A stretch of 64,000 nucleotides of DNA from Gnetum montanum. Taxonomy: Eukaryota > Streptophyta > Gnetopsida > Gnetales > Gnetaceae. A program made the translations under genes and the position numbers. A model generated the notes under the pieces. That model saw nothing but the letters and a program-made list of their open reading frames with translations, did not search any database and was not told where the DNA came from. Positions within the stretch are counted from its first letter, which is position 1, and each line of letters begins with the position of its first letter. Of the stretch, positions 21,957 through 32,499 are shown one piece after another. The stretch is from assembly GCA_015680685.1 (NCBI GenBank), contig MNCI01015670.1, positions 785,916 through 849,915 of the forward strand, written 5' to 3'.

Positions 21957-22953
21957 TTTCAAACAAAAATTATTATTATTGCTTAAGAAAAACCTTGATA
22001 ATTTTTCTTGGTCATATGATGATCTTAGAACCTTCAATCCTGATATAATTACTCATAAAACTTCTTTGGTAGAAGGCTACAAAGTGGTATGACAAAAGGA
22101 AAGGAAATTTAACCCTATGTTCAATCCTACTATTGAAGCTAAAATCAAGAAGCTTTTAGAGGCAAAAATTATTTATCCCATTCTATGTTTTATGTGGATA
22201 GCTGATCTCATACTTGTAAGAAAGAAAAATGGAGATATCAAATTATGTGTTGATTTTAGAAATTTAAATGATGCATCAAAGAAAGATAGGTACCCACTTC
22301 CCAGAATCAAAAAGATGTTAATCAAAGTTTTAGATGCAAAGTTTATTCATTCTTAGATGGATTTTTAGGATACAGTCAAATCATGATTCATAAAGATGAT
22401 AGAAGCAAAATAACTTTCACCACCAAATGAAAAAAATTTGCATATAGATGAATGTCTTTTGGTCCTTCCAACACTAGGAAAACCTTTCAAAAAGCAATGG
22501 ATACCTTATTTAGAGGATTTATTGGCAAATTTATGATTTTTTATCTTTTTGATATTACCATTTATTCATCTAGAAAATAGGTTCATAGAATCCATCTTCA
22601 AGATATTTTGGATAGGTGTTGTAAATTTGGTATGTCTTTGAATCCAAAGAAAAGTATTTTTGGAGTAAAATTTGGAAGTCTTTTTGGCCATGTCATATGT
22701 CAAAATGGTATAGCTATTGATAATTCAAGAATTGAAGGATTCAAGATATTGAACATTTGACAAATAAGAAATCTCTTAGATCCTTTTTAGGAAAGATAAA
22801 CTTTGTCAAAAAATTTATACGTAGTTTCACAAAAAATTACTAAGTTGTTAATAGTGATTCTTAGAAAGGATTGTGTAATTAGGAAAATGCAAGAATCCAT
22901 TAAAGCTCTTGACGAAATCAAGGGAGTAATTAAAGAAGCACATTATCTTATTA
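21957..22953 (+). pseudogene. pol: E2 reverse transcriptase
   Basis: Matches E1 RT in order: NLDNFSWSYDDLRTF near 21990, IEAKIKKLLEAKIIYPI near 22130, VDFRNLNDASKKDRYPLPR near 22250, then IFYLFDITIYS in place of YLDD near 22540, and SLFGHVICQNGIAIDNS near 22680. One open stretch spans 22117-22356; the rest has stops and frameshifts. It is interrupted at 22954 by the solo LTR and resumes at 24133. Confidence 0.8.
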
Positions 22954-24137
22954 AGGTATGTTGAATTTTTGGTATGTCAAAAAATTAAAGAAAATGGAAT
23001 ACAAGGATGTTTGTGTGGTTGTTATATTTATAGGAGCAAGAGCAAAAGATTCAAGGACTCACAAGCAAATTTAGAATCATAAGGACCCCCCCGAGCATAG
23101 ACGAATATGAAGAATTCAAGAAAAAATTTCTATTTTTGTTAAGGATGATTCATGGATGTTTTGGCATGTTTTGGAGTGTTTTTGGCTCATTTTGATAAGT
23201 CTAGGAGGTTATAAGGTCTATGGGGACTTGTTTGGAGGCATCCAGAGGCTCCCAACATCAAAACGAGTAGTTTCATTTTTGGCCCCTATAGAAGAGATGT
23301 CTTTCCAAAGACGTTTTCCAAAAATAGTAGACATCTTGCTAGAATTGAAGAAGATCAAAAATAGTAGACATCTCCCCTATGCAGAAAGGTCTATTTTACT
23401 AGAAAAAGACATCTTTCCAAAATGGAGGCCAAATAAATAAGGACATCTCACCATGAAGAAGATGTCCTCCATGACCGTTAGCTAGTTGTTGCATGAGTTC
23501 CAAGATAGATTTGAAAACATAGTAGCTATAAAGAGACATCATTCTCATTGGAAAATGAGAAAGCTTTTGTTCTATCATTGTGTAATCATTTGTCAGTCAT
23601 TGTAATCATTGTTGCTCCTCATTGTACTACCTTTTGTTTGTTGTAAAGTGCATTGTACCTCAAAGTACAAGGATTAACAAACTAAGTTGCATTCATCCCT
23701 TGTAATTGTTGTTCTCCCTTGATGCCCTATGGGGTTAATGTGCTTCTTATGGGAAGGCATCTTTATTGAGCTTGTTGGGATCCTATGGGATTGAGCGGTT
23801 GATGTTGCAGCACAACACTCCTGAGTGGAGCTTAAGATTGTAAAGGTTGTGAAAGCTTGGAAACTACATTACATGGCTAATGAGACCTTGTGGAATTGAA
23901 TGGTTCGTGCAGCAACAAAACACTTTGGAGTAGGGCTTGAAGATTGTACATGGTGTGGACCCTTCAAATGATAATTTGGAAGGAATAAAATTTGGAGGTA
24001 TGCTTGTGAACTACCCTCCAAGTGTAAACTACCCAAGTTGGGGACCCACGTTAAAATTGGTATGTGCTTTGTGTCAACAATATTTTATTTGGGAAACTTA
24101 CTTATCCCCCTTTCTAAGTTCAATGATCCTCAAGGTA
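22954..24137 (+). mobile_element. Solo LTR with AGGTA target duplication, inside E2 RNase H
   Basis: The insert 22959-24132 (1174 bp) starts TGTTGAATTT, ends GATCCTCA (TG...CA) and is flanked by AGGTA at 22954-22958 and 24133-24137. Removing the insert and one duplicate rejoins the E2 reading HYLIK...VKLKEYFWL, matching uninterrupted E1 (QYLVKPRLKEDFWL). No internal coding region is present. A TATA-like CTATAAAG at about 23525 suggests plus orientation. It is not similar to the other LTR families in the window. Confidence 0.85.
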
Positions 24138-24480
24138 AAATTAAAGGAATATTTTTGGTTATATTATTTTACTCTTAATGATTAAATTGCCACTCTCTTA
24201 ACTCAAAGGGATAAAGGAGAAGATGAACCAACTGAATGTTTTGGGTATTAGCTAAAAGGTTTTGATAGAAATTATATGAAATTAGAGAAGTAAACATATG
24301 TAGTGATTAAGTCACTTATAAATTTTAAGTACTATTGAGAATAAGCATTGGTGAATATCATGATAGTAGAACCAATTGTGAGACAATTTTTAGCTCAAAA
24401 TGAAATGGGCTAAAAAAAAAAGGAAACTAGATTGCAAAAATCCAACAATTCAAATTCTCACTTGAGTCATGTAATAAAAG
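24138..24480 (+). pseudogene. pol: E2 RT-linked RNase H
   Basis: It continues E2 pol after the solo LTR: VKLKEYFWLYYFTLND, LLTQRDKGEDEPT, then INFKYY and VNIMIVEPIVRQFLAQNEMG near 24350. The usual TDH Asp is replaced by VEP. Stops are present. Confidence 0.75.
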
Positions 24481-24489
24481 GAATGGATT

Positions 24490-25770
24490 TGGCTAAGCTT
24501 ATGGATAGAGATCATAAATCATTTGTATTAAATTCTATTGAAGAAAACTAATTTGAAAATATTCTTAATTTTCCTTTTTTCTAGAAAGTTACTAGAAAAG
24601 TTAAGCAAGAGTTAGAAAAGGGCTTTTATAGAAAAAAAGCTAAGAAATTTTTCATTAAAGATGGAACTTTATTTAGGAAGGACTTCATGGAAGTACTTCT
24701 AGAATGCCTTAGAAATGGATAGATTGAATTTATATTAGATCAATTTCATAATCATTCCAGATTATTTTATGCATCATCAAGATTCATGATGCAGCATATT
24801 CTAAAATAGACATTATATTGTATAAAGATGTATCAAGATATTAATGATAAAATATAAAAAAAATGGTTAATTAGAAAAAGTAAACATCCCTTTAAAGCTA
24901 CTGATCGTTGATAAACTATTTCAACAATGGGAATGGGAAGAGTGGGACATAAATTTATTCTTATAGCTACTAATTATTTTACCAAATGGTCCAAAGCAAA
25001 AGCACTAAGAGAAATTTCCATTAAGTATGTGATTAATTTTTGGAAACACATATACTAAATCCATTTGAAATTCTAAAAGTGTTAGTTTTAGATAATGGAT
25101 CAGCCTTTTAATTTAAAGAATTTATTAAATGGATCTCAAAAATTCAATTCTTCTATTTTCATTATCAAATTATTATCAAAAAGGAAATGGCCTTGTAGAG
25201 TTGACTAATGAGAAACTCATTTTTTATATTAAGAAGTCAATGGAAGGATGTTAAGGAAATTGGCATATGCATGTACCATCACTTTTATGGACTCATTGCA
25301 TAATATATAAAAATCCATAGGTACTTCATCATTTAATTTGGTGTATGGGATAGTTGCTCAAATAACTAATAAGATCATAATTTCTACATATGAATTTGTT
25401 CAAAATACAGTGCCAAATTTGATAAAAATCAAAGTCTTATGTCCTTGCTACTAAGTAGGGAAGTGGTGATAGAAGAAGCCAAAGTTAAATTATTGGCACA
25501 TGCTTTTCAAACCAAAAGATAGTATGATAGATGAGCTATTCAAAACGTATTCAGGGAAGGTGATTTAGTTTTTCTATGGAATTTTAAAAATAGAAACAAT
25601 CATAACAATTTTTTTGGTAAAGGGCTAGACACATTTATTATTAAACAACAAGAGTCTCAGGATACCTATAAACTCTTTGCATTGGATGAAATCAAACTCA
25701 AGCTTCTATTTAATGGCATCCATCTCAAGCACTACTATAGGAAATTACCTAAGGAGCATCATAAGTAGGT
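24490..25770 (+). pseudogene. pol: E2 integrase
   Basis: It aligns with E1: FILDQFHNHSRLFYASS near 24740, HKFILIATNYFTKWSKAKALR near 24950, VLDNGSAF near 25090 and NLVYGIVAQITNKI near 25340. The C-terminal part has EGDLVFLWNF near 25560 and FNGIHLKHYYRKLPKEHH near 25710-25765, ending at a TAG. The catalytic motifs are partly readable, but stops and frameshifts are numerous. It gives the natural end of family-F pol, useful for E1 where a premature TAG occurs. Confidence 0.78.
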
Positions 25771-25945
25771 ATCAAACATGGTCTTTGATTATAAATATTA
25801 TACATAACTCCCAATATTGGTGCATGATCTAAGAAGAGATGCAAGATAACTAGATAGAAAAGACTCAAATAATTGAGGTTTATCTATATAATAACATAGA
25901 GTACATGTGTAGAGAATATCATAATATGTTGGGGGGCTTGTCACA

Positions 25946-26330
25946 TTGCTAAATGATCCCTACACTAATTGGTTACAAGAATTTTTATTCTTGTCTAAAG
26001 GAAAAAGTATTCATAGTTCTAGATGGAATTGTTACACAACATGTCAAAGAATTCTACGTTCAAAAAGCCAACCTTTGTCTCGATATACATTTGTTTTAGG
26101 TAACCAAGATTTCAAATTTGTTGATATTGAAGAAAATTCACCAAGTTCCACTCACAAGATGCCTGGTTCTAGCTTAAAATGAGTTAAGGAAAAAGGAGGA
26201 TTTATTTCCCCACCATCCTCCATTTAGTTAGAGGAAGAACCAATGGAAGAGGAGACTCCAAATGGAGATCTAGTAAGGGTACCAATAGATAGTCCAACAA
26301 GGTTACTTGAAGTCAAAAATTAAGGCCCCA
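25946..26330 (+). CDS. Unrecognised ORF 3' of E2 integrase
   Basis: A 78-codon open stretch (25946-26182) continues after one stop with readable acidic/proline sequence (PPSSI, LEEEPMEEETPNGDLVRVPIDSP) to about 26330. I do not recognise it. Its position between integrase and the 3' LTR suggests it may be the 5' part of ORFX, whose 3' part lies at 32500-34150 beyond inserted DNA. No start codon or domain can be defended. Confidence 0.3.
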
Positions 26331-26339
26331 AAGTCTACA

Positions 26340-29160
26340 CATAGTTTTAGTTTGAAAATGATTAAACTAGAAAGCAAGTGAAAAAGGAAGTAATTACTAT
26401 TTACTGCACCTCAAAGATATGCTAGTTTTCTCCTTCTATTTCTTAGATTAATTTCTTTTTTATATATTTACATTTGCATTTAGGAAATATAGGCTTTTGG
26501 AATATTAGACCTTTAGTTTGAAGTGATTTTTTTTTTCAAAAAAAGATTTAAGCTTTCTATAGTTAGCATAGTCTTTTATATGTTATTATTCCCAACTTGG
26601 TAGGTATGTTAGCTATGGGCATTTTAGGAATTGTTAGGAGTATATCAGCCTAGTACAAAGATGAGGTAAGCATCTTGTCTTGATGTAGATTTCTTAAAAC
26701 TGTATAAAGGTTTGTTTATGCTTTTGCATTGAAAAAATGAGGGAAAGAAATGTTGTAACATTTTAGCCCTTAATGGAGTAGAAATTAAATTTTCAAAAAT
26801 TCAATTTTGTAGTTAGATTGAATCAAGCTTCAATGTTCATTATTGTTAGCTAGTTGAGTCTTACATAGAACTAGATGAAAGAATGTAACATGAAGTTTCA
26901 AACTCAAACTTTGAAAGGAAAACAATCTAATGTAGAATGCATAACATGGTTTTATATATCCCATTCCGTAGAGGCTATTTTTTAATGGTTTTATTAGCAT
27001 GAACATAGTGTTAATGGAATATCAATTTTTAAGAAAGTTTTAGGTTCAAGTTTTAGAAAGAAATAAAAGCTATGTGCAATGCATAAACATTGGTGCATAC
27101 TAGTTCCACAGTATATATGTGAGGCTTGATAATGTTCATTTTATTTGGTCAAAGTATAGGATTTGTGACATGTTTGGTTTTGGAAAAAAAATTATTTGAT
27201 TTGTGTTATGAAAATGAAAGCAATCATGATCAAATTATTCTAGTTCATGAATTGGGAGAAAATCCGTTCAGCCATGTTTGCATTTAGGTGTTGAATAGTC
27301 AACAAACATATTGGAGAATGTATAAGTCAAAATGAAAAAAAAAATACCATTCACCATATTAGCAGAGTGGAGAAAAACAAGTTTATCCCAATGTAATGCC
27401 TAAAAAATTTGGTTTCTGGAAAATCAAAAACTCTAGGTGAAACAGCCTAAACTTGGATCCCAAGGGCCTCCAAGAAACAAGATCCAAGGCACTCTAGATG
27501 GTCTTGTTGATCACCCAGGAACTTAGAAAAGTGTAGATAGTGTAAAGAAAATGTAGATCTAATCTAAGAAAATCACAAAATTTAAAATTAGACTAAACTT
27601 GCACAAAGAAATGAACTGCTGATTTTTATTAAAATAATAAAAATATTACAAGAGAAAAGTTTTAAGATGTACAAGTTTGGGTGTTTAGATGCATAAGGAG
27701 TTTCCTAAATGATGCTTCAACTCTGGTGAAATTGGTAGGTTGTATTTTGTAGTTGGTTGCATGATCTAGGTGCTTCCAAGCTCCAACTCCCCTCCCCCCG
27801 NTGCCAAAAAGTCCTTTCAAATTGGTGGCGTTTGCTTTAAATAGGTTGCTAGTGTTCAATTTGTTGCTATAAATTTTTTTCCATGATTGTTGATATATTG
27901 AAATCATGTGTAGGAGTGGTAGGGTTTTAACTCTAGCGTAGTTTCCATTTATGGTAAGTTTTGATGTACCCAAGGCCATCAAAACCAATTTGGATACTAA
28001 AAATAGTAAACAGACTTTTGGTACTACACTGGCTTTGTTACATCTATGCTGGCTTTATTGCACTTATGATAGGAATCATATTGATTATGCAAACCATGAA
28101 GAAACTGCTAAGAATCATAGTGACTACATTGGCCATGGTTGGAAAAGTGAAAACTCCAACCATTTCAACATTGGCTTCATTAAAAAATGGAAACCCAAAA
28201 GCTCCTACACTAGCCTTGTGGAACACTATTGGTAATTATGGTAACTACCTTGGCCATTGCTAGGAAAATAAAAACCCAACACCACCAATGCTAGGGATGG
28301 GTGATTCCAACGTAGTTGAGGCTATACCCCCACAAAAACCATGAAAATACCAATTTTGGCAATCCAAAAGGCATTTTTAACCTTCCCAAGCCCAAATATA
28401 GACATGGTATGAATTTTTTCACTTGGGAATTGAGGCTATGAGAATTTATGAGGCATTTTTCAACTCCAAAAGTTAAAGTATGTGAAATTGCATCTCATGG
28501 ATTATAATCTTCACATTTTACAATAAAATTCTAGGCTTGGGTTTAATGGTAAGGTTTACTAGTTGCAACATGAGATTTCTTGGTGGTGTTTCACCTAATA
28601 TGAAGTGTTAGATGTATGAACAAAAAATTTGTGATTTTTATGCTCTAAGTTAGAAGTTTGCTTAAGGAGATCTTGGGTTTAAACTACAGATGAAAGTAAA
28701 AGGTTTTATTTGGATAAAATAAAAAACTAAGGTTATTCAATTATTTGGAATGGCATAGGATTGGATCGAAATACCATAATGACATCATATGTCAAGGTCA
28801 GATTTTTCCAATTTGTGAACTATAGAAAAATGCATTTGCCCTAGTTTACATTTTCTAATGAAGTAATGGTCATAAGATATGTGGAATATGAAAGTGACTA
28901 ATTCAAGTCAACATTTGAAAGGGTCAAATGGATATATGAGTATTGAAAATCGATGTGAAAAAAATTAGTTTTGGTCCATCTACGAAATGGGATAAAGTTA
29001 TTTTTCTCTAGCTCATGTCATAAGAAAAATTTAAAATTGGCTAATATGATTTTGTTTAGTTCAATTTCCTGCCAAAGTGAATTTTCTCCAGTTGGTATAA
29101 AGATATGTGACTCTCCTACTGCCAAATTTGAGATGGGTAAAATGATTGGCAAGTTATTAA
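26340..29160. other. Unassigned AT-rich DNA
   Basis: No gene seen. There is a single N at 27801 next to a C run. Imperfect repeats with ACATTGGCCATGG-like words lie at about 28110-28270. A minus-strand open stretch at 27662-27988 contains the N and has no family match. The region interrupts what may have been one ORFX-containing 3' part of E2. Confidence 0.4.
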
Positions 29161-29163
29161 ATG

Positions 29164-29383
29164 AAATGGGATAAACCTCATTTGGCCTATTTCACTATTC
29201 AACCAAGTCCCACTTTCCCCATTTTGTAAACTTATTACCCAAAATTGGATAAAACTAATTTGGTCCATTTCACTATTTGGCCAATTCCCAGTTTCCCCAT
29301 TTCACAAATCTAATGAATGAAATGGGATAAAACTCATGTAGCCCATTTCATTATTTGGACAAGACATGTGTTCTCCATTTTAG
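29164..29383. repeat. Tandem repeat, about 2.8 copies of a 78-bp unit
   Basis: Units start with AAATGGGATAAA / AAATTGGATAAA at 29164, 29242 and 29320, spaced exactly 78 bp. Each has a CATTTCACTATTTGGCC-like middle and a TTCCCCATTT end. A weaker AAATGGGATAAA start occurs at about 28985. Confidence 0.8.
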
Positions 29384-29456
29384 CCCTAGTTCAAATTCCA
29401 TACATTACACATCATACTAGTAAGTAACTTTATGACCCAAAATCAAAATGGTTACA

Positions 29457-29944
29457 ACTAGCTTAGTTATATATATTTATAATATATATCTATAAATTGG
29501 CCGATAGAATCTTATAAGATTACAAGTAAGAAGTTCTTTGAGTAAAAAATTTCACGACTTTTGGATGAAGAACAAGATTTAAAAACCCAAATTTTCATGC
29601 CTTCTGGATGAAGAACAAGAGTTCTTTGAAAAAAAAAATCCATGAATTAGTGTATGCTCTCACCCTTGGCCAAATTTGTTGAGAGTGAGAGCATAAATTC
29701 GGCCGAGAGTGAGAGCATACACTAATTCATGGATTTTTTTTTTCAGAAAACCCATCCTTAGGAAAAATAAGGTACAGAACTCTTGTTCTTCGTCCAAAAG
29801 GAATGAAAATTTGGGTTTTTAAATCTTGTTCTTCATCCAGAAGTCGTGAAATTTTTTACTCAAAGAACTTCTTACTTGTAATCTTATAAGATTCTATCGA
29901 CCAATTTATAGATATATATTATAAATATATATAACTAAGCTAGT
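29457..29944. repeat. 488-bp long palindrome (fold-back)
   Basis: The left arm from 29457 (ACTAGCTTAGTTATATATAT) is the reverse complement of the right arm ending at 29944, with only scattered mismatches over more than 200 bp per arm. The right arm has about 32 extra bases at 29744-29775. The centre is near 29690-29700, with short direct GAGAGTGAGAGCAT repeats. A third, shorter copy of the outer arm sequence lies at 30766-30815 in plus orientation. Confidence 0.9.
29733..29761 (+). repeat. 29-bp exact direct repeat, copy 1
   Basis: An A, a T10 run, then CAGAAAACCCATCCTTAG. It is repeated exactly at 30741-30769, and lies at the extra segment of the palindrome's right arm. Confidence 0.88.
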
Positions 29945-29945
29945 G

Positions 29946-29973
29946 ATCGCTAGTCGTCTTCTGCTGTAGCGAT
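29946..29973 (-). other. Hairpin next to palindrome, Helitron-3'-end-like
   Basis: ATCGCTA / TAGCGAT form a 7-bp perfect stem with a 14-nt loop. On the minus strand the hairpin is followed within a few bases by CTAG, a CTRR-type sequence, as at Helitron 3' ends. The next base is C, where a canonical Helitron insertion would have T. Confidence 0.45.
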
Positions 29974-30151
29974 GATTTAAACATAACAGATAGAAATATT
30001 ATAAGACCATGGAATGCTTTATTTAATGATCATAAACATGTTGTAATACAACATAAATGATTAATGTACAAAATTTCGTAATTGAAAATGTATAGTTACA
30101 AATGATATGACATTCAAAATGGTAAAAATTAGTTGACAGAAAAGAATGAGA

Positions 30152-30763
30152 TCATTCTTCATTAGATTTAATGCATTGCTCTTCATCCAATCTACTTTGA
30201 AGGTGTGAAGCCTTAAATATCTTGATATATCTTTCTTTGGAGATCAGAGGGAATATCTTCAAACTGTCAATACCCCTCACTCGAGATAGTTCCACAAATG
30301 TAAGACTTGTTGTTTCTCTACTACTGACATCTATACAGGATTTCTCCAATGTCATTCCCTGTGACTTATGTATTGTTAAAACCCATGCTAATCTAAGTGG
30401 TAGTTGGTAAGATCCATCACGTATGATTGGTGGAATGGGTACTTGTCGAGGATGTTCATTATCATATGGTACTCCAATATAGGAGTCAAACTCAACGATG
30501 ACATATGATGGCAACTGTGGAGGTTGATAGTATGGACTATATATTATTTTCTTAATGACTCCACATGCACCATTAACCAATCTTGCTTCTGGCCATAGAT
30601 TAATAGTGAGCATAACCCTTGCATCCTCACAAATGGACACTACTCGGTCCAATTCTCCTTCTGAATCATCCGAAAATTTTACACCATTTGTCTTTTTATC
30701 TACTATGCACTGTGCAACTGGCTTCTGCATTTTGAGCAATATTTTTTTTTTCAGAAAACCCAT
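30152..30763 (-). pseudogene. PIF1-family (Helitron-type) helicase, C-terminal fragment
   Basis: A 203-residue open stretch on the minus strand shows late PIF1/Helitron helicase motifs. ARVMLTINLWPEARLVNGACG is at residues 48-68 and VIVEFDSYIG at 88-97. LTIHKSQGMTLE (129-140) and TFVELSRVRGIDSL (155-168) correspond to the last helicase motifs. The C-terminal tail ends naturally at 30152. Walker A and B motifs are absent, and the N-terminal side is cut at the 29-bp direct repeat (30741-30769), so the first about 9 residues are not native. A Helitron helicase unwinds DNA in rolling-circle transposition. No Rep/HUH domain was found. Confidence 0.85.
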
Positions 30764-30769
30764 CCTTAG
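30741..30769 (+). repeat. 29-bp exact direct repeat, copy 2
   Basis: Identical to 29733-29761. It marks the point where helicase similarity ends and where a third copy of the palindrome's outer sequence (CTTAGTTATATAT...) begins. Confidence 0.88.
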
Positions 30770-32370
30770 TTATATATTTAATATATATCTATGGCCAAGA
30801 GAATCTTGCAAAAGTGTGTTAAATTTTAGTTCATCTACTGTATTAAATATTATCTAATCTAAGTATGGGAATAAATCTTCTTGAATTCTCATGTAGTGTT
30901 GTTTTCTATGCATGTTCTCCTTGCCTTCCAGACTTTTCTTCTCTTTGCATTCCAATACCAAGACACAAACATAGTTATTTGGAGCAAACATATTGGCATT
31001 ATGGATGGAATATTATTTACCATTACTTATAGTTTCCTCCTGGAGCATTGTGGACCAAATATTATTTAGCATCACCAATAAGCTCCCCCTTAGCATTATG
31101 GATGTAATATTATTTAGCATTACTGATTGGTAGTAGGCCTCTACCAAAATTAGAATGCAAAGAAAATCATTGGCTAAATAGCAGCTTGCTATTATGTCTA
31201 GCGATCTAGCTTGGTCTATCTTGTTTTGAGATCATTATATTTAAGAATATCCTACTTTCAGATTCCAACCTCGAAAACATTTCCATTTCTTGGTATTGTT
31301 AGGCACTTTTTTCCCTTCATTTTAGAGTTGCATACCCATGCATGTATACAACATTTTGCCTTTAGGTATCAATAAGATTTATCATAGTGAACTCTAATAA
31401 TAGATGTTGGTATAAATTTTGCCAATGTTATTGTTTCTAAATAAATTAGTTGCTTTTTTGCACATTGCGATTAAAAAGAAGTTTCCCACCACTTAAGATG
31501 TTCATCTTCAAGACTGAACATGTATTTTGCTATAGGAAATACCATTTTTATTAATAAAGTCATTTTCTACCTATTCAAAACAGAGGGGTGGGAGTGTTTC
31601 GTGAAAACCAAAAAAATATGAAAATGCTAATCAGTTATCAAACACATTGTTAATGGTATAAGATGTTCCACACATCGATGAAAGGTCTGTCACACTAACA
31701 TTCGATGCTATATAGTAATGCATTTGCATGTCTACCACAGTGAAAACAATAAATCTCTTATCAAAAAATTTCAAGTTTCCATTTATGAAAAAGTAGATAA
31801 CTATAGAAGTAATAATTTCTACATATTGCTATTCTTTTATTTTAGACTACGTTCTACCATGGAAGCCTAGCATCGCCTTCAAATGCGGATAGGAATATGA
31901 GGCAGTTCTTTTGTGCCAGTAGCTGGATTGCTATAAATTTTTTATCTATAGATTCTTTTCCATGCATTTTCTTTATAAGATTGTTAAACTTTTTTATTGA
32001 ATGCTTTTCTTTTCAAAAATCTTACTACCCCAAAAATTTCTTTCTTCCTTATCAGTGCTCAAAAATCATCTTGTCTTGGAATTCTATGCGTGCAGTTTCT
32101 AGTAAGTTGTAACTTTCTGTGCATGTTTGTATATATAAATACATGTATATTAATGGGTGCTTCTGCTGAATTGTTGGTGTTCAGCTTCTTCACTGATGCT
32201 ATCATTTTAACTTACGTTTGATAAGAAAATAACATGTATGGCCTTCTTAGGTCCTATTAAAATAACAATAACACTTATCATGAAGAGTTACCATGTTTGT
32301 TATGCAATAGCATCATTTGGGAATGGGGACATTACACAAGTCTTGGGAGATTTAGGCCTATTTTCCCCTA
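30770..32370. other. Unassigned AT-rich DNA with a 48-bp repeat
   Basis: No gene seen. Three units of 48-49 bp start at 30996, 31045 and 31093 (GCATTATGGATG...AATATTATTTA), ending near 31140. Several short open frames have no family match. Confidence 0.5.
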
Positions 32371-32499
32371 ATATGCTAAAGAAAGACAAATAAAAGGGAG
32401 ATGGTTGTGCTATGAATTTTATCCTATCATACATTAGAAGGATTATTCTGATGCTTAGACCCTTGAATTTCTCATGAATATTGTTTATCTACTCCTATA

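Noticed and set aside
22955-24135. An intron in E2 pol (AAG|GTATGT at the left edge)
   Set aside because: The right edge lacks a normal acceptor, and TG...CA ends with a perfect AGGTA duplication explain the segment better as a solo LTR.
26190-26215. Purine-rich tract AAGGAAAAAGGAGGA as the E2 polypurine tract
   Set aside because: No LTR start follows; the tract before 34151, adjacent to an LTR with a matching partner, is the better candidate.
29940-29980. Canonical Helitron 3' end (hairpin plus CTRR, insertion before T)
   Set aside because: The hairpin and CTAG are present, but the next base is C and the 5' TC end is not found; kept only as Helitron-like.
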